Assembly: GCA_964528095.1 (NCBI GenBank)
Contig: CAZGSG010000025.1
Location: 1-30,834, forward strand
Direction: 5' to 3'
Length of the DNA: 30,834 nucleotides
DNA from: CAZGSG01 sp964528095
Lineage (GTDB): Bacteria > Bacteroidota > Bacteroidia > Chitinophagales > Chitinophagaceae
Part shown: positions 9,058-19,000 of the stretch, piece after piece
How positions within the stretch are numbered: position 1 is the first letter of the stretch
How the letters are laid out: each line of letters starts with the position of its first letter
Position numbers and translations under genes: made by a program
The notes under the pieces: model-generated
Database searches by the model: none
The model's input: only the letters and a program-made list of their open reading frames with translations
What the model was told of the DNA's origin: nothing

Positions 9058-12000
9058 ATGCGTAAAAAAAACTTTCACTTTATTCCCTTCCTCATTTGTT
9101 TGCTCTTCTCAGCGACAGTGATGGCACAAGGTAGCTTTGTCATTAAAGGGACAATCGTTGATGAAGCCGGTAACCCATTAAACAATGTTACGGTAAAGCA
9201 GCGGGGAACTGCCAACGCTGTAACCAGTACTGCTGATGGTTCTTTTTCGATCACGGTGGTATCGGATACCGCGCAGCTGCAATTCAGCCATGTGGGTATG
9301 CAACTCATCTTCGAACCCATCAATCGTCGAAGCATTATTAATATTACCATGAAAGCGAAAGTCCGCGATCTTGATGATGTGATAGTAATAGGATATAACA
9401 CGACAAAGCGCAAGGACCTGACCGCTTCCGTTTCATCTATCGGTAAGGAATCATTATCACAACGAACGCTGTTCTCCCTCGCGGATGCCATGAAAGGTAA
9501 AGCGGCGGGTGTGCAGATAACGCAGAATGATGGCACACCCGGATCAGGCTATACCTTCCGTATACGTGGTGCGAGTTCTATCAGTGCCGGTAGTTCGCCG
9601 CTTTTTGTCATAGATGGCGTGCTGCAGGATGATGCTAACAATATCAATCCGGGGGATATTGAGAATATCGAAGTTTTGAAAGACGCGTCTGGCACGGCTA
9701 TGTACGGAGCCAGGGGTGCTAATGGTGTATTTATTATCACTACCAAAAGTGGAAAGGCCGGAAAAACGGCGCTTGAATTTTACAGCAATATGGCTTACCA
9801 GACTCCCGGACATCTTTTTGATATAATGCGCACACCGGATTTTGCCCATACCAGGTTTCTGGCCTCTGCTTATTTGTTTACGCCGGCCAGTGCAACCAAT
9901 CCGAATCTGCCCGCCAGCACACAGACTGGATATACTTATTACCGTGACAGTCCCCTGGGTACCGATGGTGGTTTTTGGGGAGTGATTAAAGATGCTCCGT
10001 ATCATGACTGGGATAAATATAACAGCCCTGATTCTATCAATACCGACTGGCAGGATGCCATGTTCCAGAACAACCTGATAAATGAGTACCGGATCAACAT
10101 GGCAGGAGGATCACGGGATACCAAATTTTCGCTTTCAGGAGGATACCTTGACCAGGGTGGTCTTGTTGTATTCAGTAACTACAAGCGATACACGGGGCGC
10201 TTTAATCTGCAGCAGAAATTGAACTCTACTATCAATATGACCCTTAACTTGTCCGGGGGGCAGACCAATACCGGAGGGTTTGTCAGCGGTTCACTTAATG
10301 GAGGTATTGCTTCCAATGCCATTATCACGGCCATGCTTAACAAGCCACCTACAGAGCCGCTAACGCAACGGGATGTGGAAGATAACGCGGATGTAACCGG
10401 TTATATAACCACCAACCCCTATTCACTCGCAAAGAATATTACCAATCAGCGATACACAACCGATTGGCTGACCAGGCTTGCTTTTGATTTTAATCTTAGC
10501 AAAGTGCTCACTTACAGGTTAACGGGAAATTATTCAACACTGAATGCGAATAATGACGCGTATTATCCAAAGTTTACGGCTGTAGGGGCCAGGCTCAACG
10601 GCCGTGCCTATCTGTCCAGGGCTACTACTACCAGGTTCATGAATGAGCATTTGTTTTATTACCACCCGGTACTGGGTAAGGGACATAAGCTGAATGCGAT
10701 TGCAGGGATGACGTTTGAGAAAAATAAGGTTAGCCAGATCACTGCAGAAAATCAGAACTATGATATTGAAGTGCTCGGTGTATATGGTTTGGAGAACGGA
10801 ACGGCCCCGATCATTCCTACCTATAATATAACACAATGGACAATGGCTTCTTACCTGGGAAGGGCAGAATATAGTTTTAACAATCGTTATATTCTAACGG
10901 CTACTTTCAGGGCAGATGGCTCGTCGCGTTTCAGCAAAAATAATAAATGGGGTTATTTCCCTTCAGCTGCATTGGCATGGAGAGTTTCAGATGAACAATT
11001 CATGAAGGGAATAAAAACTATTTCTGACCTTAAAATAAGGACCAGTATCGGTCAGAGTGGTAACACTGCCATCCCTTCTTATCTTACTTTATCCACTATC
11101 GGCACTTATTTTTCACCGATGGATGGCAACACGCCCAACTACGGTGTGGTAGTAGAACAACCGGAAAATCTCTCTCTTAAATGGGAGACGACGACGCAGC
11201 TGAATGTTGGTATGGACCTGGGGTTATTGAATAACAAAATTGTTATTACGGCTGAATGGTACCAGAAAAGGACCAAAGACCTGCTTATAAAAAAAGTAAC
11301 ACCTGCCTATTCCGGTTTCAGGAGTGCCTGGACCAATCTTGGTTCTATTCAGAACAGCGGGATCGAATTCAATTTGACGGGTATTATCATTGACAAAAGA
11401 ACATTCGGATGGAGCGTTGACGCAAATATTGGATATAACCGTTCCAAAGCCATTGAGATTGGCAGCACACTGTCACTGGACCCGGCTGTAGTGCCCGGTG
11501 TGGGAACAACTGCTATTATCCGGAACGGAGAACCGATAGGGCAATGGTTTGGATATGTGACCGATGGTATATACCAAAGCTATGCTGAAATACGTAACTC
11601 GGGTTTCACGAATATCAACGGTCAGGCTATCGCGGCGGTACGACCAGGCTCCAGAAGATTTATTGATCAAAATGGTGATGGTATCATTAATTCAGATGAC
11701 CGTGTGATACTGGGACAGGGACAGCCGAAATTTACCGGTGGCTTTACCAATAACTTACGGTATAAAAATCTATCGTTGAATATTGTCGTTCAATACAGCT
11801 ATGGTAATAAGATATATAATGCTAACCGGGTTACATTGGAACAGGGAAGAAATCCGACTAATATGGCTTCTTCTTTGAAGAACGCATGGACGCCGTCTTT
11901 GTATGATATGACCAGTGGAGCCCTGGTCGAACAAGGCAATCCCAATAACCAATACCGTATGCCAGGCGGTGTTCCCGAAATATTGATGTTATCTGATTGG

Positions 12001-12264
12001 ATAGAGGATGGTTCTTATATACGACTGGCAGATGTAACGATCGCCTATAATATAAGTCCTAAAAAAGCTTCCAATAAAATCGGCTGGAAAGGATTAACTC
12101 TTTTTGCGAGTGGAAAAAATCTATGGATCTCTACAAACTATCAGGGTTATGATCCGGAAGTTAATACCCGGCAGGGTGGTTTTGGTGACCTGATGCCGTC
12201 GCTCGACTTTGCTTCCTACCCAAGATCCCGCCTGTATTCATTTGGTCTTAAACTTCAATTTTAA
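9058..12264 (+). CDS. SusC-like TonB-dependent outer-membrane transporter
   Basis: A 1068-residue TonB-linked outer-membrane porin of the SusC/RagA family, which imports glycan fragments with its SusD partner. The signal peptide ends at about residue 23 (ATVMAQ). A carboxypeptidase-regulatory-like beta domain occupies about 27-100 (FVIKGTIVDEAGNPL). The SusC junction DDVIVIGYNTTKRKDLTASV starts near 105, and the plug domain follows with IRGASSI, LFVIDGV and the diagnostic IEVLKDASGTAMYGARGANG. The rest is a 22-strand-type barrel ending in an aromatic C-terminus (LKLQF). No anti-sigma interacting STN domain is visible, which fits regulation by the nearby hybrid two-component protein. The 238 bases upstream are the longest gap in the locus and probably hold a promoter, though I see no clear TAnnTTTG box there. 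Confidence 0.97.
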   Translation: MRKKNFHFIPFLICLLFSATVMAQGSFVIKGTIVDEAGNPLNNVTVKQRGTANAVTSTADGSFSITVVSDTAQLQFSHVGMQLIFEPINRRSIINITMKAKVRDLDDVIVIGYNTTKRKDLTASVSSIGKESLSQRTLFSLADAMKGKAAGVQITQNDGTPGSGYTFRIRGASSISAGSSPLFVIDGVLQDDANNINPGDIENIEVLKDASGTAMYGARGANGVFIITTKSGKAGKTALEFYSNMAYQTPGHLFDIMRTPDFAHTRFLASAYLFTPASATNPNLPASTQTGYTYYRDSPLGTDGGFWGVIKDAPYHDWDKYNSPDSINTDWQDAMFQNNLINEYRINMAGGSRDTKFSLSGGYLDQGGLVVFSNYKRYTGRFNLQQKLNSTINMTLNLSGGQTNTGGFVSGSLNGGIASNAIITAMLNKPPTEPLTQRDVEDNADVTGYITTNPYSLAKNITNQRYTTDWLTRLAFDFNLSKVLTYRLTGNYSTLNANNDAYYPKFTAVGARLNGRAYLSRATTTRFMNEHLFYYHPVLGKGHKLNAIAGMTFEKNKVSQITAENQNYDIEVLGVYGLENGTAPIIPTYNITQWTMASYLGRAEYSFNNRYILTATFRADGSSRFSKNNKWGYFPSAALAWRVSDEQFMKGIKTISDLKIRTSIGQSGNTAIPSYLTLSTIGTYFSPMDGNTPNYGVVVEQPENLSLKWETTTQLNVGMDLGLLNNKIVITAEWYQKRTKDLLIKKVTPAYSGFRSAWTNLGSIQNSGIEFNLTGIIIDKRTFGWSVDANIGYNRSKAIEIGSTLSLDPAVVPGVGTTAIIRNGEPIGQWFGYVTDGIYQSYAEIRNSGFTNINGQAIAAVRPGSRRFIDQNGDGIINSDDRVILGQGQPKFTGGFTNNLRYKNLSLNIVVQYSYGNKIYNANRVTLEQGRNPTNMASSLKNAWTPSLYDMTSGALVEQGNPNNQYRMPGGVPEILMLSDWIEDGSYIRLADVTIAYNISPKKASNKIGWKGLTLFASGKNLWISTNYQGYDPEVNTRQGGFGDLMPSLDFASYPRSRLYSFGLKLQF

Positions 12265-12282
12265 TTTTTAAAACGCGTATAT

Positions 12283-13983
12283 ATGAAGTATTTAAAAATT
12301 AGCCGTTATTTTCTGCCTGTTCTTTCGCTGTTTATTTTTTTACCAGGATGTAAAAAATTCCTGGCAGAAAAACCCGCTACCCAGTATACCACCGAAAATT
12401 TTTTCGTGGATAAGGTGACACTGGATGCCGGTATTGTAGGTATGTATTCTTCTGCTAAAGATCTTTTTGGTGTGTATACCAATACACCGCTGTTTATGAC
12501 TGAAATAGGTACAGATGAAGCGATGTTCAAAGGCACATCCAATGTGCGCTTCAATTTTGACCGCTATACGTATACACCAACCGAAGGAGCGATATACGAA
12601 TATTGGTTCCGCCATTTCCAGATCGCGGCAAGGGCAAATATGATTATAGCGGCGGCAGAGAAAGTAACTACTATTACAACGTCAGAGCGAAATGTTATTG
12701 TCGGGGAAGCGCGTTTTATCCGGGCCTTTATATATTTCAGGCTGGTGCAGGCATTTGGCGAAATACCCCTGATAAAAGAACCTATCACAGGTGATTTTGA
12801 TTATAGTCTTCCCCGTCTCTCAATTAAAGAAGTATATGATTTCATTCTGGAGGATTTATTATACGCATCCGGACCTGGCATTCTTACGACAGCAAAAACG
12901 AATAATGGCCATGCCAATCAATGGGCAGCGAAAACATTACTGGGAAAGGTCTACTTAACGATGGCTTCGGCAAAGGAGGTAAATAAAGTACCGGGCTACG
13001 CTACTATTGCAGCCCCGGTCACTGATTTATATTCAAGCGCCTGGACGGTATTAAAAGATGTAAAGGATAACAGCGGGGCAGGCCTGTTGCCGGTATATGG
13101 CGATGTATTTAAGATTGAAAATAAAAATGTGAATGCGGAATCGATCTTCGAACTACAATTCAGTCCTGTCATACCATATGGCACCCAATGGACAAAGGAA
13201 TATGGCATGATCGCTGCCGGCACCATCAACGGCAATCCCGCTTATTACACCAATTCACTGATCGGGTTGTGTAACCTGGTATACGTGCCTAAGTTTTATA
13301 AATATTACAAGGCTTCAATTACCGCTGTGGACTATGATAAAAGAAGAGTGTGGAACCTGACTGACTCACTCGTAAATGTAACAGGAAATGTTCCTGCTTC
13401 ACTTACATATATATGGGGAACGACTTTTAACCCGGATAACTATAATACAACCGTGTTAGGCAGATGTGGTATTACCAAATACAGGTGGGGCAATAGCTGG
13501 CGGGAAGCTTCGGTCTACTTATATTCAAATTGCCCGAATAATGTAATAGTCTTACGGTATGCGGATGTGCTGCTGATGTTTGCTGAAGCCGATTATAAAA
13601 AGAATGGAACTATTTCCGCGGAGGGATTAACAGCGATAAACCTTGTACGGCAACGCGCCAGGGGCCTTACTCCGGCAGGGGCGCCGGTAACAGAAGCCAG
13701 TACGCCAACGTTTAAAAATTATACAGCCGCGGATATTACTATCGATGAGATCCTGATGGAAAGAGCAAGGGAATTATGTTTTGAATTTCAACGTTGGTTC
13801 GATTTGGCAAGAACGGGAAAATTTGAATTCTTTCTTGAGAAAACAAGATCTGCCAGCTTTACAACGATTGTAAATACCAGCACGAATTTTAATGCTGGGA
13901 AACATTACCTGTTTCCAATCCCGCAATCAGAGTTGGACCTGTCGACCAACAAAGAAAATTTCAAACAGAATCCTAATTATTAA
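12283..13983 (+). CDS. SusD/RagB-family glycan-binding lipoprotein
   Basis: A 566-residue SusD-like lipoprotein that caps the SusC barrel on the cell surface. The signal peptide carries a lipobox LPGC with Cys23, followed by KKFLAEKPATQYTTENFF, the standard RagB/SusD opening. The TPR-like helical core includes AEARFIRAFIYFRLVQAFGEIPL (shown here only as its family pattern, residues about 141-163) and RYADVLLMFAEA near residue 425. The C-terminus LFPIPQSELDLSTN followed by NPNY is typical of the family. It starts 18 bases after SusC, the usual pairing, so the two are cotranscribed. The family is certain; the ligand is inferred to be the alpha-linked glycan treated by the GH92 enzymes. Confidence 0.97.
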   Translation: MKYLKISRYFLPVLSLFIFLPGCKKFLAEKPATQYTTENFFVDKVTLDAGIVGMYSSAKDLFGVYTNTPLFMTEIGTDEAMFKGTSNVRFNFDRYTYTPTEGAIYEYWFRHFQIAARANMIIAAAEKVTTITTSERNVIVGEARFIRAFIYFRLVQAFGEIPLIKEPITGDFDYSLPRLSIKEVYDFILEDLLYASGPGILTTAKTNNGHANQWAAKTLLGKVYLTMASAKEVNKVPGYATIAAPVTDLYSSAWTVLKDVKDNSGAGLLPVYGDVFKIENKNVNAESIFELQFSPVIPYGTQWTKEYGMIAAGTINGNPAYYTNSLIGLCNLVYVPKFYKYYKASITAVDYDKRRVWNLTDSLVNVTGNVPASLTYIWGTTFNPDNYNTTVLGRCGITKYRWGNSWREASVYLYSNCPNNVIVLRYADVLLMFAEADYKKNGTISAEGLTAINLVRQRARGLTPAGAPVTEASTPTFKNYTAADITIDEILMERARELCFEFQRWFDLARTGKFEFFLEKTRSASFTTIVNTSTNFNAGKHYLFPIPQSELDLSTNKENFKQNPNY

Positions 13984-14062
13984 TCGCGGCACGGAACTTT
14001 AATAACTATTATCTACTCATTCATGAATCCTTTCTCGATATCAACTAATAAATAAGACGAGT

Positions 14063-14968
14063 ATGAAATCACTGGTGGCGGGAGTGGATATAGGAGGAAC
14101 ACATATTACAGCCGCATTGATAGATATGCAAAACAGGAGTATCATACCGGGTTCTTATTGCAGGGAACGTGTAAATTCAAAAGGTAGTTCTGACGAAATT
14201 ATCAGCAGTTGGGCCAACGTAATTAACGGGTGCTTTGCCGCGGCCGGCATTTTACCCGGTTATATTGGTATTGCGATGCCAGGGCCATTCAACTATGCGG
14301 AAGGCATCGCTCTCATGAAAGGCCAGGGTAAATATGATTCACTATATGGGTTAAACGTACGCCAATTGCTCGCGTTTAAAATGAAGGTAATGGAGGAAAC
14401 GATATTATTTAATAATGATGCGGCCTGTTTTTTACAAGGAGAGTTATTTTGTGGTATTGCGAAAGACGTTAATAAGGTTATTGGATTAACACTGGGAACG
14501 GGGTTTGGTTCCGCGATAGCAGGTGACGGAAAAGTGGCTAACGCTAATTTATGGAATGCGTCCTTTAAAGACGGAATAGCGGAAGACTACCTGTCGGGAA
14601 CAGGACTAATGAAAAATTATACAATGATCAGCAACCTGGTTGTTGAAAATGTGAAAGCATTAGCAACCCTGGCTGAATATGATGACATAAACGCGCTGCA
14701 TGCATTTAATCAATTTGGCAATGAGCTTGGCGATTTTCTTGAACCGTTTGTCAATCAGTATTCGACGGAACTGATTGTGTTAGGTGGAAATATTTCCAGG
14801 GCCTCCCGTTTTTTTTCAGCTCCACTCAGGCATCGCTTACATAAGCATAAAGTAGTTATAGCGGAATCCATACTTGGGGAACAGGCTGCCCTGATCGGAG
14901 CTGCCAGCGTATGGCAAAATAGTAACGCGGAAGGCGATCAATCTTTATCTTCTTTTTTGTCGAGCTAG
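14063..14968 (+). CDS. ROK-family sugar kinase, divergent (no zinc motif)
   Basis: A 301-residue cytoplasmic protein of the ROK family (glucokinase, N-acetylmannosamine kinase and relatives). The ATP phosphate-binding loop is AGVDIGGTHITAALID at residues 6-21. The likely catalytic aspartate is D119 in LFNNDAACF, and the second phosphate loop is GLTLGTGFGSA near residue 147. Two hallmarks of typical ROK kinases are missing: the E-x-G-H histidine and the CxCGxxGC zinc site. In their place is LWNASFKDGIAEDYLS, a pattern I associate with a Bacteroidota ROK branch. It closes the + strand locus, 79 bases after SusD, and probably phosphorylates the hexose released by the upstream enzymes. The family is secure; kinase activity and sugar are inference. 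Confidence 0.85.
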   Translation: MKSLVAGVDIGGTHITAALIDMQNRSIIPGSYCRERVNSKGSSDEIISSWANVINGCFAAAGILPGYIGIAMPGPFNYAEGIALMKGQGKYDSLYGLNVRQLLAFKMKVMEETILFNNDAACFLQGELFCGIAKDVNKVIGLTLGTGFGSAIAGDGKVANANLWNASFKDGIAEDYLSGTGLMKNYTMISNLVVENVKALATLAEYDDINALHAFNQFGNELGDFLEPFVNQYSTELIVLGGNISRASRFFSAPLRHRLHKHKVVIAESILGEQAALIGAASVWQNSNAEGDQSLSSFLSS

Positions 14969-15097
14969 TTATGTCTATTCCGGTTGGCGGTTTCGCTAAA
15001 ATTTGTTTTAACACGGAATCACAGGTGATCATTCTTTTTATTTATGCAGGTTTGTATTCCCGGAACTCGTTTAAAATTCAAGCTCAGCATAAGGAGG

Positions 15098-15190
15098 CAC
15101 GGAGCAAGGGGAAATCCCCCATCTGTTTTAAATTCTCCGTGGTTTCGCGTTGAAAAAATCGCTTTGGATCAATACGGCAATTCCTCCGTG
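15098..15190. repeat. Short inverted and direct copies of cacggag/ctccgtg
   Basis: Three copies of one heptamer occur within 93 bases: cacggag (15098-15104), and its reverse complement ctccgtg at 15135 and 15184, each followed by gtt. The arrangement could fold as alternative hairpins or be a remnant of a REP-like intergenic repeat. The copies are short, so chance is not excluded. Confidence 0.4.
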
Positions 15191-15357
15191 GTTCCGAGTG
15201 TAAACCACTTTAGGCTGGTTGGCGTTTGTCACTGGAAGCTATCTCAAAATACATTTTTGCTGTGAATAATTGATTTACAAACTTGTGTTTCGGAAATAAA
15301 GTAAACGAATCATAGCAGGTCGTGTCTAATTACCTGTATTATGATTTAATAAAAAAA

Positions 15358-15365
15358 TACTTTTG
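15358..15365 (+). promoter_or_regulatory. Candidate Bacteroidota -7 box TACTTTTG
   Basis: TACTTTTG matches the TAnnTTTG -7 consensus of the Bacteroidota primary sigma factor. It lies 28 bases before the ATG at 15394, giving a short leader. The -33 TTG is weak: only CTG around 15334-15336 is near the right spacing. A second TAnnTTTG match at 15383-15390 is too near the ATG to serve this start. Confidence 0.35.
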
Positions 15366-15393
15366 AAATGAGTTCCAGATCTTAAATTTGGAT

Positions 15394-15948
15394 ATGGACA
15401 ATGAGTACATATCTATCCGGGATGAAATTATGAAATGGCAGGATCGAAGGATTGCGTTTTCCCAGATATCTCTCACTATAGTTACTGCGTATGTTGGCTA
15501 TATGATCGGCAAGGATATTACTGCTGGTAATTTTCTCTCCTGGCAAATTACGTCGGCCCTACCACTACTGATCTTATCAATGACAATGCATATCACCCGG
15601 TTATTTGAACTGTTCCACCTTCGGGCCGCGGCGTTCCTTGCTGTATATCACAATAGTTTATGGGAAAATACGGTAAGCAGAGTATCTTTCTCAAAAGGGA
15701 TTTGGCGGGTTGGATACAACAAATCCATGGCAATTGTTTATCTTCTGGTGGCAGTCTTATCAGTAATAATTTTTATTGACAAATTTCCTCGTGTCAATTC
15801 ATTTTTTCATGATTTTATTTTTGGTGTTTGTGCCTTCACTTTCCTTTATATTTTTATTTCTCTGTTTACATTTGATACAGGGAAGGAGAAGGATAAGTTG
15901 CTTAAGAAGTGGAACGCTTTGAAGCAAGAAAGCCCGGTAAATGCGTAA
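15394..15948 (+). CDS. Small four-helix membrane protein of unknown function
   Basis: I do not recognise a named family. From the ATG at 15394 the protein is 184 residues; a TTG two codons upstream is possible but less likely. Hydrophobic segments lie at about 22-39, 50-67, 111-128 and 141-160. A charged, probably amphipathic N-terminal helix (SIRDEIMKWQDRRI) precedes the first, and a lysine-rich tail follows the last. This layout resembles a widespread group of uncharacterised bacterial membrane proteins that start with a R-E/D-E-I-x-x-x-x-x-R helix. It is alone between two long non-coding or convergent regions, so it looks like a single-gene unit. No function is assigned. Confidence 0.75.
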   Translation: MDNEYISIRDEIMKWQDRRIAFSQISLTIVTAYVGYMIGKDITAGNFLSWQITSALPLLILSMTMHITRLFELFHLRAAAFLAVYHNSLWENTVSRVSFSKGIWRVGYNKSMAIVYLLVAVLSVIIFIDKFPRVNSFFHDFIFGVCAFTFLYIFISLFTFDTGKEKDKLLKKWNALKQESPVNA

Positions 15949-15956
15949 ATCCTGAG

Positions 15957-16035
15957 ATTCAAAATTAAAAAATCAAAAACAACCTCCTAATTACAAACTG
16001 TTCATTTTTTGATTTTTGACTTGTTAATTTTGAAT
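15957..16035. terminator. Convergent inverted repeat, probable bidirectional terminator
   Basis: The arm attcaaaattaa (15957-15968) is perfectly complementary to 16024-16035, and aaaaatcaaaaa (15968-15979) to 16006-16017, leaving a loop of about 26 bases. The structure lies between two convergent genes and overlaps the last codons and stop of the minus-strand regulator. The stem is A/T-only in its inner part with T-runs on both strands, as expected of a two-way terminator. Confidence 0.55.
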
Positions 16036-19000
16036 TGCCCTCCATTCCTGTGGTGGTACCCCAAACTCCTGTTTAAACACCCGCGCAAAATATCCCGGAT
16101 CATTGTAACCGCAGTCGAGCGCTGCGGATGCAATGCTATTGGCGGGATTCTTTAGTAACTCTTTGGCTTTGTTTAACCGGATCATCCGGATGAATTTATT
16201 GGGGGAATAGCCGGTCAATGCATCCAGTTTACGATGCAGCTGTGAATGGCTCATGAATACAAGCTTGCACAATTGTTCCACCGTAAAGCTGGTTTCGCTT
16301 AGGTTCTTTTCTACGGCTTCTCTTACTTTTTTTACAAACTCGTCTTCTATTTTATTATTGATGACTGGTGATACCGCAGGTAGTTCAGTTGCTATTGTAT
16401 GATTATTGAGACCGGCTTTTTTCAGGTAATGCTGTTGCAGGTTTTTCCGGAGCTCCAATAGTTTTTTTATCCGGATCAATAATTCTTCGCGGTGAAATGG
16501 TTTTTCGAGGTAGGCATCAGCGCCCTGTTCTAATCCTTCCATCTTACTTTCCAAATCCGCTTTGGCCGTAAGCATGATGATAGGGATATGACTGGTATGT
16601 TCATCATTGCGCAGACGCCGGCACAATTCATATCCATCTACAAATGGCATCATGATATCGGTAATGATCAGGTCGGGAACCAGGTCTTTCGCTATTTCAA
16701 AACCTTCTCGCCCGTCCTGTCCTACTGAAAGACGATAATCCGGTAGACAGGAAGCTGTATAAGCTACCACATCCGCATTGTCTTCCACCAACAGGATCAT
16801 GGGGTTTTCATTGTCCTGGTTTTCTTCAGTTGTCGCAACAGGAATGGTTGCAGTTGGTTTGAGTATTGCCTGGTATGATTCCTTTACAACCGGGTAAGCT
16901 GTCTGTTCATCCCTGGCGGGTACTTTTATCAGGGGTAATATCACGGTAAATTCACTTCCCTTGTTGGCGCCCGCGGGCGGACTCTTTACTATGATCTCGC
17001 CTTCCATCAGTTTCACCAGTTCTTTGGTAAGCGCCAGGCCAATGCCAGTGCCTTCCGCTTTCCGGGTATGACTGGTGTCTAATTGATAAAACCGGTCGAA
17101 GATATGTTGTAACTGGTCCTCGGGAATACCGATCCCCGTATCTTTTACTTTGATGATCAGTGTTAGGTTCGGCTCATCATGCGGGATCTCGTTTTTATTG
17201 ACAGAGATATAAATATTACCTTTCTCTGGTGTAAACTTCAATGCGTTCGATAACAGGTTGGCAACGATCTGTCTGATCTTTTCGGGGTCGTATGCCACAT
17301 ATAGTGTATCCAGGTCTGTCAGGAAATGCAATTGTTTTTGCTGGCTTTCTGCGAGTGAATAAAAGGATTCTACGATATACCGAAGGAAATTGATCACATC
17401 GCCATGGATCATTTGTAAAGACATCTTTCCCGTTTCCAGTTTGGAAAGGTCCAGCATTTCATTGACCAGGTTGAGCAGGCTCTGGCCATTGCGAATGATC
17501 ATGTCCATCCCGTTTTGAAAATGTTCCCCGGGTTTGTTGATCACCTGTTGCGCCATACCCATTATCACCGTAAGCGGTGTACGAAATTCGTGGGTGATAT
17601 TTGTATAGAGCTGTGTTTTCATAGTGTCCAGCTCCTTTACTCTTTTTGCTTCCAGTTGTTCGAAATTCAACTGCGCTTTTAGTTTGGCCCTGTTCACCGA
17701 AAATTTGAAATAAGCTCTTATTGCCAGTATTAATAACAACAGGTAAAACGCATAGGCCCACCAGCTACGCCACCACGGTGGTAATACCGTGATCCGTAGT
17801 TCATCGATCTTATCACTCCAGATCCCCTGGCTATTACTCCCCTGTACTTTTAAAACATATTTACCTGCCGGCAGGTGCAGGTAAGTAGCAGAACGCCGGT
17901 TGCCACTTTCTACCCAGCTATCATCTATCCCCACCAACTGGTAGCGGTATTTATTTTGAAGAGGTGCTGTAAAATCGAGCGAGGAGAATTCAAGTGTAAG
18001 GATATCCTGTAAATAACTAAGGGTAATATGCTGGGTCTCCTCGATATTGTTTTGTAAAACACCTGTTTTATCACCAGGGGTCACGGGCAAATTGTTGATC
18101 AGGATATTAGTGATAAAAACATTTGGCGTAATCCGGGAGCTGAGGATTTCTTTCGGATCGAAGATATTCAGTCCATTTAGACCGCCAAACGCGAGGTTGC
18201 CATTTGATAATTTTTTATAAGCACCGGTGTTGAATTCGTCATCCTGCAAACCATATGCTTTGTTGAAATTCCTGAAGGTCCAGGCAGTGCTATCGTTATT
18301 TTTATTGGCAAGCAAACAGAAAATGCCATTATTCGTACTGCCCCAGATATTTCCAGCATCATCCGGAAGAGTGCCATATACAACATCATCAGGCAGGCCA
18401 TTTTTTATGGTTAAATGAATAAAGTCTCCCGTTGTTTTATCAAGCCGGTTCAGCCCGCCACCCTTTGTGCCGATCCACAAATATTTATCGGGAGCGGCAG
18501 GGTCATCCATAAACGAGGAAACATGATTATAATTAAGCGAATTACGGGTAGAGTTGCTATTATAGTACCATTTTACCTTGGGCGCGTTTATTTTATCAGT
18601 GAGAATGACTTTTGCAAAGCCATCCTGTGTGCCGATCCAGAATACCACTTGATTATCTTCATACAGGGACGTGATGATAGCTTTGGGAAGAACGGGTCTC
18701 GCGGGTTCGGTGTTAATACTAAAACGGTCGATATTCCCGGTTGCCTGTTGCAAAAGTGTAAACATGCCGCTGTTTCCGGGAAACAAGATCCGGCCTTTGC
18801 TGTCTTCCAGCATCGGCTGTTTATCGCTTGAGAGGAAACCGGGAATTTCAGGATATGCCGTCAACTGACCGGAAGAAGGCTTATACCTGTAATAGCAGTT
18901 GTGCACGATTTGTAACCAGTAATCACCTGTTTTGGTGGTGATAAAATTATTTACAAGTGTTACAAACGGCGTATTCCTGAACACCCTGGCTTCTACTGAA

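Larger units (their letters stand above)
14969..15393 (+). other. 425-base intergenic stretch with short cacggag/ctccgtg repeats
   Basis: No convincing gene is present. The stretch has the heptamer cacggag at 15098-15104 and its complement ctccgtg at 15135-15141 and 15184-15190; the latter two lie in a near-direct repeat (tccgtggttt and tccgtggttc contexts). A short GGGG-AAAT-CCCC hairpin lies near 15108-15119. The later part is A/T-rich and probably carries the promoter of the membrane-protein gene. Small open frames here (for example 14971-15153) lack plausible composition or start signals. Confidence 0.6.

Noticed and set aside
9075..10005. Two 153-codon minus-strand frames under SusC
   Set aside because: The SusC frame is complete and has all family signatures; these are complementary-strand shadows.
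14971..15265. Two small plus-strand frames of 60 and 73 codons after the ROK gene
   Set aside because: They overlap each other and the heptamer repeats, and their products show no signal, domain or plausible composition.
15383..15390. TAAATTTG as a -7 promoter box
   Set aside because: It fits TAnnTTTG, but transcription would begin at or after the ATG at 15394; the box at 15358 fits better.
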